Shown: piece after piece, positions 11,471 through 22,189 of the stretch
How the letters are laid out: every line of letters begins with the position of its first letter
How positions within the stretch are numbered: position 1 is the stretch's first letter
Assembly: GCA_015680685.1 (NCBI GenBank)
Contig: MNCI01000003.1
Coordinates: 290,328-354,327, forward strand
Reading direction: 5' to 3'
Length of the DNA: 64,000 nucleotides
DNA from: Gnetum montanum
Taxonomy: Eukaryota; Streptophyta; Gnetopsida; Gnetales; Gnetaceae
The notes under the pieces: generated by a model
Databases searched by the model: none
What the model was told of the DNA's origin: nothing
What the model saw: the letters and a program-made list of their open reading frames with translations, nothing else
Translations under genes and position numbers: made by a program

Positions 11471-13477
11471 AAATTTCAGTTATTATAGATTTGAACACTT
11501 ACCCACTCCCAACTACTACCCCTATCCCCTCTCTTGAAAACTCCTCACCTCACTCCACACAACATATAGCCCCTTCAAAAAACCTAATGAAAATCCCTTA
11601 TCCTACCTTATGAGAAAAACTACAAGAAACTAGAGTAAACTAATTAACCTACCCCCTTATTATACATTGCTTCTTGAAGAAATTTTCAACAATATTTATG
11701 GATTTTTCAATGTTTTAATCAATAATTTAGGTACATTTCCAAGTTTGCATCCATACCTATGTCAAAGATGATTTCAAGATTTAATAATAAATGCAATTTT
11801 TTTTGGTAAATGTATTTTCATTTAATTTGATACATGCCCCTACACCAACTAATGGACTTTTACATGATAAAGACCAAGGATAAAACTTCAAGCTCTCCCC
11901 TCTTTTTTATTTGAAAGGAAAAATTGAGTGATACCCTTCCATAATGCATGGCAAATTTTAATTTCTTTGAATGTAGTCTAAAATTTAAAATTAATTAATT
12001 AAAATTTATTATCATAAGGTTTTTAAATAAATATTTAATACTTGAATGACCTACACACACAATAAATATGTGCAATAGAATGTAAATTCAATGAAGACAA
12101 TTTGCAACCCAAGACCATATGTTAATATACATGAGTGTTTGTAAGAATTTGATAATTTCATTAGTTTTAGTTATGCTTTAATGGTAATAAATCTAAAATT
12201 CTATGAAGCATGCAATGAATAACCACCAATTTTATATTTTCCATATGTACAAAACAAAACAGAATTAAAATAGCTAGCAAAAGTATAACAACATAGTTAA
12301 AAACCTAGACAATGGTGAAAAAAATAGTGAGCATAGAAAAATTTTTAAATAGAAAAAGATGTGGGATTATTTGAGGTTATTTTCTTTGTATTTCCTTTAA
12401 ACCCACACATTGGTGAAAATAGCAAAATAGTTAAAAAATCTAAATCATAAATAAAAAAAACTTCTATTATAATTCACAATCAAAATTGAGAAAAGGAATT
12501 GAAATCTATAAAACAATAGATATTGATGAGAATAAATTACCTTCAAAACCTTTCTTACTGTTCAAGATGCAAATAAAAAAAGGAATCTAAATCTATAATA
12601 CAACAAATATTAATGAGAAGAACTCGATCACTGTACTCCTAGCTCTATTTTTCACTAAGAATGGAATATAGATTTACAAAAAATTAAAACACAAGAAGCA
12701 TTCATCTATAATACGACATTATAGAATAAAACCAGAATGAAACAAAATGCGTTATACAAACAAAAAATGGTTTTAGAAAATAAGATAACATTAAAGAAAT
12801 TAATCATACCAAAAGAGGCATCATCATAATCAATGATCATTGTTGGCATTATGCTTTGTAGTTTTGTAGAGACACTTGAATAGAAACTTGATATAGGCTC
12901 TTAGTGGAATTAACTTAGCATAGAGCATTTTAAGAAACCCTATGTTCAAATTACATACACTAAGTAATATTTTTATTCTACCAAAGGTATAACCAACTAA
13001 ATTTGCTACAAAATGGGGTATACATCAATACACATGACCACATTTCATGGAATAACTTGGTATAAAATTATACTCATATCAATACAATCGTTTGTGATGG
13101 CACCATGATTCCAAGTCTATGATCAAATTTCATGCACATATATTAACGTAGATGGCATCCTAGTACCATGGCTAAAATTTATTGGCACACATAGCTATAT
13201 CAATAGTAGTCATCATACATATCCATGTACATCATCTAGCATACATATAAACATCCTTCTAATGACATAATAAAAACAATCATGTCCTTCACTAAGGATG
13301 AGTAAATTTAAATAGTACCATTCTTATGTCATAAAAAATTTAGATTTTTCTTCTCCTATAGAGAAATATGGCCAAAATAGGGGAAGAAAGATTGAATTTT
13401 TTCTAATAAACATCATGAAAATACCCCACTCCTAAATAATAAACTAAAAAAAAAAAAACTAAACTAAATCCAATACA
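11471..13477. other. AT-rich spacer
   Basis: No frame longer than chance and no structural RNA signature. It holds A-rich tracts (near 13441-13460) and ordinary AT-rich sequence. Confidence 0.5.
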
Positions 13478-15920
13478 TCTTGTGCTATATGAAAACATGC
13501 CTTGTTGGTGGAACAACAGTTTTTTTTCCTCCAAAAAAATGGATTGATAAAATCCATTTATGAAGGTGTTTAATTGATGGGTAAGTTGCTCCTACTATCC
13601 CTAGGAAGTTGAGGAGTTTCTTTCTCAGTTTCTACTAGCTTGATAGTAGTGCCAAAATCAAGATCATCTACTTCATAAAAGGTAAAATCTTTAAACATTT
13701 TCCTTTAATAACAAAAATTATCATCAAGAAAGTTGACATCTCTTGACCCTATCTTAGTCACACTTTCATCTAATAGTTCTCTAATGAACACATATCCCTT
13801 AGAATGATCAAGGTACCTTATAAAGATACATATTTAACTTCTAGGCCCTAACATCCCATATCTATGAGAAATGTTATGTACATAGGTTGCAAACCCTAAA
13901 GTTGTAAATGATCCAAACTTAGCTTTCTATTAGTTCATAACTTATATGGAGTTGAAGGTACTAATTTACTTGGAAAATGATTAAGGATGTAGACTACAAT
14001 TAGCAATGCATCTTCCTAAAAATTTGATAGAAAGATTTACCTAAATCATCATTGATCTTTTCATGTCTAGCAAGGTGAATTTTCTCCTCTCAGCAATACC
14101 ATTCTACTACAGAGCTCTAAGAATCATTAACTATCTAATAATTCATTTTTCACCATACAATTCTTTGAACTATTTTGGTAATTATTCACATTCACAATCA
14201 ATAATCAAAATTTTAATCATTTTGTCTAACTGATTCTCAACTTCGTTTATGTATCATCTAAATAAATCTATTGCTTAGATTTATGAGAAATAAAAAAGAT
14301 GTGATAATAAAATGTATAATCATTTATAATTGTGATGAAGTAGGAGGCACCATGCATCGCCCTAACATTTATTAGTTCACAAATATTAAAATGAATTAAG
14401 TGTAATGAAAAATCAATCATGGTGGCTTTGCCAGATAGTTTTCTAGTTGATTTTCCCATTATACAATGCTCGCAAGTTGGTAGAGTGACTTTAGGAAGTG
14501 GCCCTAATAGGTCTACTCTAGATAATATTGTCATCCTTTCTTATCTAATATGGCCTAACTTAGTATGCCATAAAATAGAATGATCACCAACATTATTAAC
14601 GAAAGTGAGCAAGGAAAAAGAACTATCTTCTTTATTAGGATATTCAATATATAGCTTAATGAAACAACTATCAACAAACCCAAGATGAATCATAACAAAT
14701 CAAGCTTAGATGAAACATAAAACTAAAATCCAGTTTTAACAAAATAGTAATGGAAAGTAAATTTCGTCACTCTATGGTGCATAAAGGACATCATGGAGAT
14801 ATAGAGTATAATTTCATCATATGATAAGTTTATATGTAGTAATGCCTATCATGTCTATGCTAGAAGTATTCTCCATATACATCTTCTTGCTCCCTACTAC
14901 AATTCGACAATACTTGAAAAAGTTGACCTGATCTCTCACTATGTACTCTATTGCTTCTAAGTCTATAATCCACATAGGAAGAGCTTCAACAACAAAAATA
15001 CTAAATGATACAAAGGAATTATTGAGAAAAAAAAAATAGTATGAAGATACCTTCTTATGCTTAGCACATTCATGAGTAAAGTGTCCCTTCTTACCACAAT
15101 TAAAATAATTTATCTTAGACTTGTTTTTTTTTCATCCCTTTTTCCTCTCATTTTTGTATCCTCTTTAACCTTTTTTTATGAAGGTTCATCTTAAGAGGAT
15201 CCTCCACAATCCCTTTTCCTCCAATGTTTATTGAATTTTTGGGTATTGGAATTAGTAGCATGTACATTGGAGATCTTAGTAGCTATTATGCACTCCTCAT
15301 CAAGTTCCAAATAACATGTGATATCATCAAATGTTTTCACTTTCTCATTATGCATCATGTTAACTCGCATGTGTTCCTACGAGTTTAAAAATTAGTGGAT
15401 AAGTACTTGTACTTGTTGTTCATCTATGAGACTACTCCTTGTAGCCTTTAATTCTTGAATCATATTGTTGACGTTTAATTCTATGCCATCTTGTTTGACT
15501 TACCAAACATTATTGAAGAATTTGTCCCCAAAGTAGATGGTTTGCTTTGGAAAAATTTAGGGAATGGCATTGGGATCTCTTAAATATGGACCCTCATCTT
15601 TCTTGTAATGTTATCCTCTATAGAGAATTTAAAGAATGGTGTGGATCCTATTCCATGATATTCAAACTTGTGCTAGCAATAGAATTTTCAACCATAAGAC
15701 TTTGAACTTGTCCCCACAACCAAATCAATAAGTGTTTGATAATATTTTTCAATAGCATACATGGAACTAGGATCAACATAGTAGCTAATATCATAGAAAT
15801 TAGATTACCTTGGTTGCACTTGACTAGGAATCCCACCCTATGTAGAATGAGAAAGTAGAAGCTATTGAAGTTGTTATTGTTGAGAAGCTTACTAGATAGG
15901 TAAACTTGATGCAAGCAAGT
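13478..15920 (-). mobile_element. Decayed Ty1/copia element
   Basis: Read right to left. A gag tail carries a zinc knuckle at about 15080-15120 whose first Cys is changed (YFNCGKKGHFTHEC). The GAG-pre-integrase and integrase start at 14268-14534 (LPTCEHCIMGKSTR, then IHFNICEL, where the usual Asp is Asn, then YFITIINDYT). At 13690-13860 the linker has KGYVFIREL-like and SRDVNFLDD sequence. No RT follows. At 13478-13510 there is a 29-base match to the LTR start of element 1, so the left end is a truncation or junction. All frames carry stops. Confidence 0.65.
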
Positions 15921-17280
15921 ACTATCAAGAAGTCATCCAAGGAATCTAATAGGTACCTTCCTAAACATCCTTATTATGTTGTGCAGATTTAGTCAGTTCA
16001 TGATGCATTGGTTCAATTAGTTCCTTTGAGAATCACTTGTGAGCATCAAGCCACCTTCCCCGTATGTCTTGGTGATATGTCAAGACAACTGATGCTAGAG
16101 AAGCATCATTAGAATGTTCAAATGCAACTTGGACCCTCCTTTGTTTTGTCACATTTCCTTTGCTGAAGATCCTCAATGGGCTTTGATTTTTATTCACAAT
16201 CTCTCTTATGATAGTAACTTGCACACAACGCTAGAGAAAACACACAATCTAATTGAACAAATGTTAAATCAAGAATGTACAAGTATTTCCAAGAAATTCA
16301 TCAATATCTTCCCTGACAACAATGCCAATGATGGAAGTCCTACCAATTATGACTAATGGGATTATACCATATCGAATGTAATGAAATCCGGTCATTAACT
16401 TTGAAGATGACATTGAGTGAATTACCAAGAACACATGCATATGTTATTGTGATCAATAAATATAAATGATATTATAATGCATATGATACATAAGAATCCT
16501 GTGTTATTATGGTCAAAGGAGAGAGAAAATATTTATGATTTTATATTTTATAATTGATAATAAAAAATAATAAACAACACATATGCATTATAATCTCTAT
16601 GAGGACAAGTGGCAATGTTCACACACTTATGAGCTGCAATCCTTTAGGGATAGGTACAACATCTCACATGGAAAGCATAAAATAGCTTATAGCCATAACC
16701 TTGATAGGCTAACACCATATCGTATAGCTATGACCTCTTTAGATAAGCATGAATCATCATAGCTCAATGAATATGCAAATGAATGAATGAATTAATTAAT
16801 GAAAGTGTATGATAATCATGAAGTTCACATTTTTGGTGTTTTACAATGTAAGGCATCCACGACATATATATTGGCAAAATCATAAGCTTTATTTGCAATG
16901 TAAAACACTAGTCTTCACATTAACTAAATGGTTCTAGGCTACCTAAGTAAGATAGTACTTTGACAAAGTCTAGTCGTACTTTTGAAAGTGACAACTTAAA
17001 ATACACATAAAACTAGAAAAAAATCAACTTACCCAAGGGATGATAAGCTCTTTTCTCAAAACCAGATGCTAAAAGCCCAAGGAAACATAAAAATGACTGA
17101 AGACTTTGAATGAAAACTCAATTTGAGTATTTATAATTTTCAACATTTAACAGTTTAGGATCATTAGTGCCTATAGGATTAATGGAGGAACATCACTGTA
17201 GCTTGATAGTTTCAAATCACACTTTGGGTCTTAGGAGGTAATTAGAACCAATAAGGGGGTGTGTCAACATCCCTACATTA
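15921..17280. other. Spacer, possibly the LTR of an unidentified element at its right end
   Basis: Short frames only (63 and 80 residues, overlapping on opposite strands near 16100-16350), neither recognisable. The right end may be an LTR because a primer-binding-site-like sequence follows at 17287, but I could not find a second LTR copy. Confidence 0.35.
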
Positions 17281-17286
17281 ATGCAA

Positions 17287-17298
17287 TGGTGTCAGAGC
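17287..17298 (+). promoter_or_regulatory. Candidate primer binding site, tRNA-Met type
   Basis: TGGTGTCAGAGC differs at one position from TGGTATCAGAGC. The preceding CATCCCTACA could be an LTR end and the sequence after it is open for about 60 residues, but no gag motif is visible. It may be a chance match. Confidence 0.35.
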
Positions 17299-17665
17299 AC
17301 CCTCCTTGCCACCAGCACCATGCTACCATGTCCAAGTGAAAGTTGTAACCCAAAGGAACATGTTGCAAGGTCCGTAGAACATCTAGATGAGGTTGGAAAC
17401 ATCCTAAAGGACTTAAAGTGGCACAAAATCCAAAGTTATGATATCAAAAATAAGGGTTTATCCCTAGGAGATATGAACCTTAATTGCATATGCTAGGACT
17501 ATAAACATAGGGCATACTTAATACTTCCCAAGTCCAAGGATTACAATTGACCTACAACATTCTACTAGATGACTCATTAAATATTTAATTTATTAATAAA
17601 ATTCACAGATTAAAAACTTTATTTCTAGAAGTCTAATTAACCTCACCTGCTGAACCATGGAGAGA

Positions 17666-17737
17666 AAGTCACGTAATTAGAACTATTTCCTATTCTCTCA
17701 AAAGTCACGTAATTAGAACTATTTCCTATTCTCTCAA
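17666..17737. repeat. Perfect 36-bp tandem duplication
   Basis: The 36 bases at 17666-17701 (starting AAGTCACGTAATTAG) are repeated exactly at 17702-17737. The second copy ends directly before an ATG. Perfect identity suggests a recent event. Confidence 0.85.
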
Positions 17738-17830
17738 ATGTCTGCGGAGGAGATCAAGGAGATCATTGATGGCAGGCAAGACATGATAAAACAGTTTTAT
17801 TGGCATTCTTCTTTGATCAATTTTCTTTGA
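17738..17830 (+). CDS. Small open frame after the tandem duplication, unrecognised
   Basis: An ATG directly after the 36-bp duplication opens a 30-codon frame starting MSAEEIKEIIDGRQDMIKQF, an amphipathic charged stretch, and ends at TGA. The composition is more protein-like than its surroundings. It could be the first exon or the remnant of a gene, or chance. No splice partner or homologue is visible. Confidence 0.15.
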   Translation: MSAEEIKEIIDGRQDMIKQFYWHSSLINFL

Positions 17831-18838
17831 GAATTCAGGTCCAAACTGCCAATAAATAAGCACAAACTTTTGGTGAGGTTGCCTACCATATATCAACCAA
17901 TGAAATCATGAATATCCTATTATTAAGTGTAGGCCATGTTCACGATTTTTAAAGGCTGAACACAATGGATAAGTATTTCAGCAATATTGAGCAACCTTCT
18001 CTTGTATTGGCGTTGTTGTGAATCAGGCTTCCAAAGAGGTTATAATCTTATTTCTATTTTTTATTTTTTTCATCTATCTTTATTACCACAATTTCCTTGG
18101 AAACAAGAATAATGTTGATTATATCATAAGAAAAAAAGATCTGTTTTTAAATCTATTTCTTTGTACTTAAGAAGTTCAAGATATGCATCCTATTAAAATT
18201 CTAGGTAAACTATATATAAAATAAGAGGTTGCATATCCGAAATATAAAAATCTTAAACACTGTTTCAAAAGATTTCATGGTGCTCATGAATGTTGAACAT
18301 GATTCGTCAAACATAGACAAAGTCCACCAAGTCGTTTATAGCGTGAAGGGTTGTGATATCCTACTATGGATCATATTACATAGAAAATCCCCTGATTCGT
18401 CCGTAACGTTGGGTGGTGCGGCGTGACAGAAAAATAACTAAACCAGGAATGGAAATCACTTGTTCTTCAAGAAAACAGAATGTTGCATTCATGTAGATGG
18501 TTACTAAATTTTTTTTAAAAATATCTTTAATTTTCAAATAATGTTTCTCAGGGTGAACGCAGGAAAAGTGAACCTGGATAGGATGAACGTAGCTATAATG
18601 TTCACTTTCAGTTCATCTTCTGCAGATGCAATACTCAAGATTCAGAGTTCTGTTCTTTGGTCAAGGATCATCAATTACTCATTTAAATAACACCTATCCA
18701 TCTAGACTTGGTAAGCTTTAGCTGGTTTGCAAAAAATTCTTTTCAGCCGACATTTCTTCCTTGAAGTAACAAAAATGAAGCATGGGAGGACTGAATCAGC
18801 ATTGCCAGTATATTCTAATGATCCGCGTGCCCCTGGTT
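17831..18838. other. Spacer upstream of the second small gene
   Basis: AT-rich, with a chance frame at 18229-18426. No motif is recognised. Regulatory sequence of the gene at 18986 may lie in its right part. Confidence 0.45.
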
Positions 18839-18901
18839 CAAATCAAAACACATCAGCCATGGGTCTACGGAGCCAGTATAAATTGAATAGCCAATGTAGC
18901 A
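18839..18901 (+). promoter_or_regulatory. Core promoter of the small gene (copy 2)
   Basis: CAAATCAAAACACATCAGC (18839-18857), an 18-base gap, then GTATAAATTGAATAG and CCAATGTAGCA (18876-18901). The layout and sequence match the promoter of the inverted relative at 7613. The TATA sequence lies 109 bases before the ATG, and a GA-rich leader (AAAGAGAAAGAGAGAAAG) follows. Confidence 0.6.
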
Positions 18902-18985
18902 GATTCATGTGCATCAAAGAGAAAGAGAGAAAGCACAAAGAGATTGAATATCTGGTTTCTGGTTTTTAAATTCTTGATAGCAAAA

Positions 18986-19204
18986 ATGGTTGGTTTCCAT
19001 TTTATGTTGAGGAAGAAGAAGAGCTTTTCGTCCTCAGAAGATGAACTGGTGAAGAAACTTACCTGTAAGAACTTTGGAAAGAATGCAATTTTTTTTTTTA
19101 AGGTTACAGAGGGGGATGACGATGACGACGATGATTGTGATTATGGGGTTCCTCCTGACTACGCGCCTGCTGCTGTGGTAGCAATCCCTTCAAATGCTGT
19201 ATGA
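18986..19204 (+). CDS. Small acidic protein with DYGVPPDYAPAA motif (copy 2)
   Basis: A 72-residue product. The ATG at 18986 is preferred over the in-frame one at 18944 because it aligns with the start of the copy at 7613 (MxGFxFxLRK) and sits at the same distance from the TATA box. The N-terminus is basic (LRKKKSFSSSEDEL), a Lys/Phe-rich middle is unlike the other copy, then come a DDDDDDD acidic run, DYGVPPDYAPAA, and the end IPSNAV. A GTAAG...T-tract...AG stretch (19065-19102) looks like an intron but is only 38 bases and would shift the frame, so I read through it. No signal peptide or membrane segment. Family and function are unknown. Confidence 0.6.
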   Translation: MVGFHFMLRKKKSFSSSEDELVKKLTCKNFGKNAIFFFKVTEGDDDDDDDCDYGVPPDYAPAAVVAIPSNAV

Positions 19205-19239
19205 AAGAACTTCTGATTTGTTTGCAATTTATTTTATTG

Positions 19240-19317
19240 CACAAATAAGTGGCATTTCTGCCATATGACTCTGTGTGATTTTGAATTTCATTGTCTTGAT
19301 TAAAGATGTAATGAGGC
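19240..19317 (+). promoter_or_regulatory. Conserved 3' untranslated blocks of the small gene (copy 2)
   Basis: CACAAATAAGTGGCATTT (19240-19257), TTGTCTTGATTAA (19291-19303) and GTAATGAGGC (19308-19317) each recur downstream of the copy at 7613. They lie 36-113 bases after the stop, where a 3' UTR is expected. Confidence 0.5.
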
Positions 19318-20157
19318 ATTGTATGACATTGCAGTAATGGGTTGGCCTTTGATAATGCTTGATAGCTGATTTGAGAACATTGCTACGGAACGCTGGGATA
19401 TTTTATGTTGGAAATTGCATTTCATTTCCATAAATGAAAATAAAGATGGCTACTCGTACTATGACACGGTATTTTCGTTTAACGTTAATAATCACCGGAT
19501 GGTTTTGACATTGATTAAACCATAGTTTTTTAAATCATCCATTTAACAATTAGCAGCGGGGTTAGAAATTTTGCCAACCCCAGTTGAGTCAGCAGGACTT
19601 TTATAATAAATCTTACTTTTGGAAAGAAATCAGCAGATTTAGGTAACTGGATCGGACTTGTTGATTTATGGTATTTCTTGAAACATGCCAATCGAATATA
19701 TTTTTCGACTATTTAAACACTGAGTTAAACAAAACTCAAACACTGAGTTAAACAAAACTCAAATTGCTTTTGTTAACTCGAAAGATTTTATTATATCTCC
19801 CACTGGAAACTTAAACAGAATATTTTATTACTTTTCACAGAATATAAACTAAAAAAGATTTACTGAATAGACAATACATCCACCTCATAGAGATTAGTTT
19901 AACAAAGTAGCAACATGAATAAATCATACCATTCATTTTTTTATAATATTATATTTTGACATAAATGTTCAATAAAAATACAATCAAGAAAAACATGCTC
20001 ATGCTCCTCATCTTCAACAGTTTCTATATGGTATAACCTGCATGTGCACTCTTCTCTAGGGAGGTTAATGCATCTCCCACTTTATATCTGAAGCATGTGG
20101 ACTAAAATGAAGCTTGTTGATTAAGGTACAAGATCTAATTAAAATTACCTATAATAT
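19318..20157. other. Spacer with a short tandem repeat
   Basis: No gene seen. The 23-base unit AAACACTGAGTTAAACAAAA-CTC is repeated exactly twice (19715-19737 and 19738-19760). The last five bases, AATAT (20153-20157), are the left copy of the target duplication of the next element. Confidence 0.6.
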
Positions 20158-22133
20158 TGATGAGAGCGGTTACTCTAGGGGTTACTGTAGCAGTTATTCT
20201 AATCATTAGAGTAGTTACTCTAGTAGTTTATTTTAATTATTAAAGTAGTTACTCTAGTGCTTTATTCTAATTATTAGAGAGGTTACTCTAGCGGTTGCTT
20301 TAGCAATTATTCTAATTATTAGAGCGGTTATTCTAATTATTAGAGTAGTTGCTCCCAAGCCTATAAATACAGTGCCCAGGCGCATAATTGGAAAGAAGTA
20401 TTTTAGCAGTCAAGTAGTGAAACTCTTGTAGTCTGTTTGAAAGTTAGAGTATTTTCCAAGTGCCCGTAGCAGGAGGTCTAAGTGTGGATGGATCTTTATT
20501 CGAGCATTGTGTACCTGAGCACACCTTGTGTATGGCAATAAAGACGAGCTCTTTGATTCATCCTTGGAGCACTTGAGATTTGTTTTTTTACACTGTTATT
20601 TTATTTTATTTTTTATACATTTATTTTTTTATGCACTTTACATTTTTGTTATTAGCACAACAATTCATTTTGATCAATTAAGCAAATTGTTTAATTACAC
20701 TCAGTACGGTCGCTTCGAGCATGTGTGTAATAATTGGTAACCCAGTTGATGAGTGGCGAGGTACCCCTACACTCAACCATACGAAACGAGCGTCGCACGC
20801 GTGATCCGGTCGAACTCCGCAGACTAAATGCCTTAACACCACAAGAAACACTTGGGGTTAATCGTTCGTTGTTTTCCTAGGCTTTCTTGTATGTGTCACG
20901 ATGTATGGTTAGGCAAGTCTGAGGTATATGATTTTTTTGGTATTTTTCAGTTATCTCCTAAGCTATGAGGGAAAGGGTTGAGAAGCTAACTAACTCTAAC
21001 TAATGTCCTAAGTCTAAATTAACTAGCGTCAGCATCCGTTCCCACTTATCGGACACACCCTGAACTATGCAACTGTGGCTACCAAACGCTAATCGTTACT
21101 GGGATCACCACATGTAACGCAAGTGCTCGAAGTGGTCGTACTGAGGCATCTATTTAGCCTAAGTGTGATAAGCAGCCGATTCCTTAGCTATCCGTACACA
21201 CCCGTGGGTGCTCGTAACTAATTCGTACTTATCACACGTTCTAGCCTAGCAATGAGCAGCTGATTCCTTAACTAGCCGTACACATTGGACTACCACTGGT
21301 ATTACAAAGTGCAGATCCTGGAATACGCTACTGGGTTACCAAGCAGCCAATGCTCGTAGTTAAGTCGTACTCACGCATTGCGACAAGTAGCCGATTCCTT
21401 GATTAGTTGTACACATCCGTAGATGCTCGTAATCAAGTCGTACTTGTACGCATTAGGAAAGCAGTAAATAAATAACAATAAATAAAGCCACGTGTTGCAA
21501 GGTTTATCCAATCAAGTTCGTCTTTATTGCCGTACACAACTTGGGTTCAGCTTACAAGCTGCTCGAATAAAGATCCATTCACTCTAGGACTCCTACTGCG
21601 GGCACATGAGAAAAATTCTAACTCTGGAGTGATCAATCTGCCAGAGCTTCGCTACTTCTAGCCAAGATTGGGAAATAAGGGGAGTGCACCTCTTATTTAT
21701 AGATATGGCAGCGGACCGCGATATCGTGGCACAGTGCATGTCGCGTCTCATCACCAGTAATGATTAGCGTTTGCTAATCTCAGCAGCATTGCACTGGTTC
21801 AGGATGTGTATTGCAAGTGAGAATGGATGCTGGTGTTAGGATTAGTTAAAACTTAGTTAATGAGTAGTTAAGTTAAATTATTCACTTAGTTATCTCTCTC
21901 TCCTTCCCTACTAGTGTAGGACATAAAAATATAAAAGCTATAAAAATCATATGCCTTAAGCTTACTTAACCATACAATTGTGACATATAGGTAAGCTTGG
22001 GAAGACAACAATCAACCAACCCGTCCTTATTCCAAAAAGATGCATAAGCACTTAGTCCTTGGAATTTGATTGGATCGTGCGTAAAACGCTCGTATTCGTA
22101 TGGTTGAGCATAGGGGTACCTTGCTGCTCATCA
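20158..22133 (+). repeat. 5' LTR of element B, interrupted by solo LTR C
   Basis: Starts TGATGAGAGCGG and ends GCTCATCA. Without the insertion it is about 964 bases. U3 has TCTAATTATTAGAG repeats (20168-20346), then TATAAATA (20362-20369) and AATAAA (20537-20542). The interrupted site reads as one piece in LTR A (near 5970), which confirms the insertion. Confidence 0.9.
20747..21753 (-). mobile_element. Solo LTR C, nested and inverted (U3 type 2)
   Basis: A 1007-base LTR lying on the minus strand inside the 5' LTR of element B. CCAGT flanks it (20742-20746 and 21754-21758), while uninterrupted LTRs have one CCAGT there. On the minus strand U3 has CACGATATCGCGG and the TATA box TATAAATA (21694-21701). 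Its R/U5 part contains three related segments with GCAGCCGATTCCTTA-like cores (about 21170, 21257 and 21367), which makes it longer than its relatives. Confidence 0.9.
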
Positions 22134-22151
22134 TTGGTGCCGTTGCTAGGA
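22134..22151 (+). promoter_or_regulatory. Primer binding site, tRNA-Asp type
   Basis: TTGGTGCCGTTGCTAGGA follows the LTR directly. It differs at a few positions from TGGCGCCGTTGCCGGGGA, the complement of tRNA-Asp used by Athila elements. The copy in element M (55691-55709, minus) reads TTGGCATCGTTGTTGGAGA. Confidence 0.8.
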
Positions 22152-22189
22152 ACTTAGTTGTTTGTGCGCTAACTAGAACATAGAAAATC

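Noticed and set aside
19065-19102. Possible intron (GTAAG ... T-tract ... AG) inside the small gene at 18986
   Set aside because: 38 bases is below the usual minimum for plant introns, and removing it would shift the frame away from the conserved motif.
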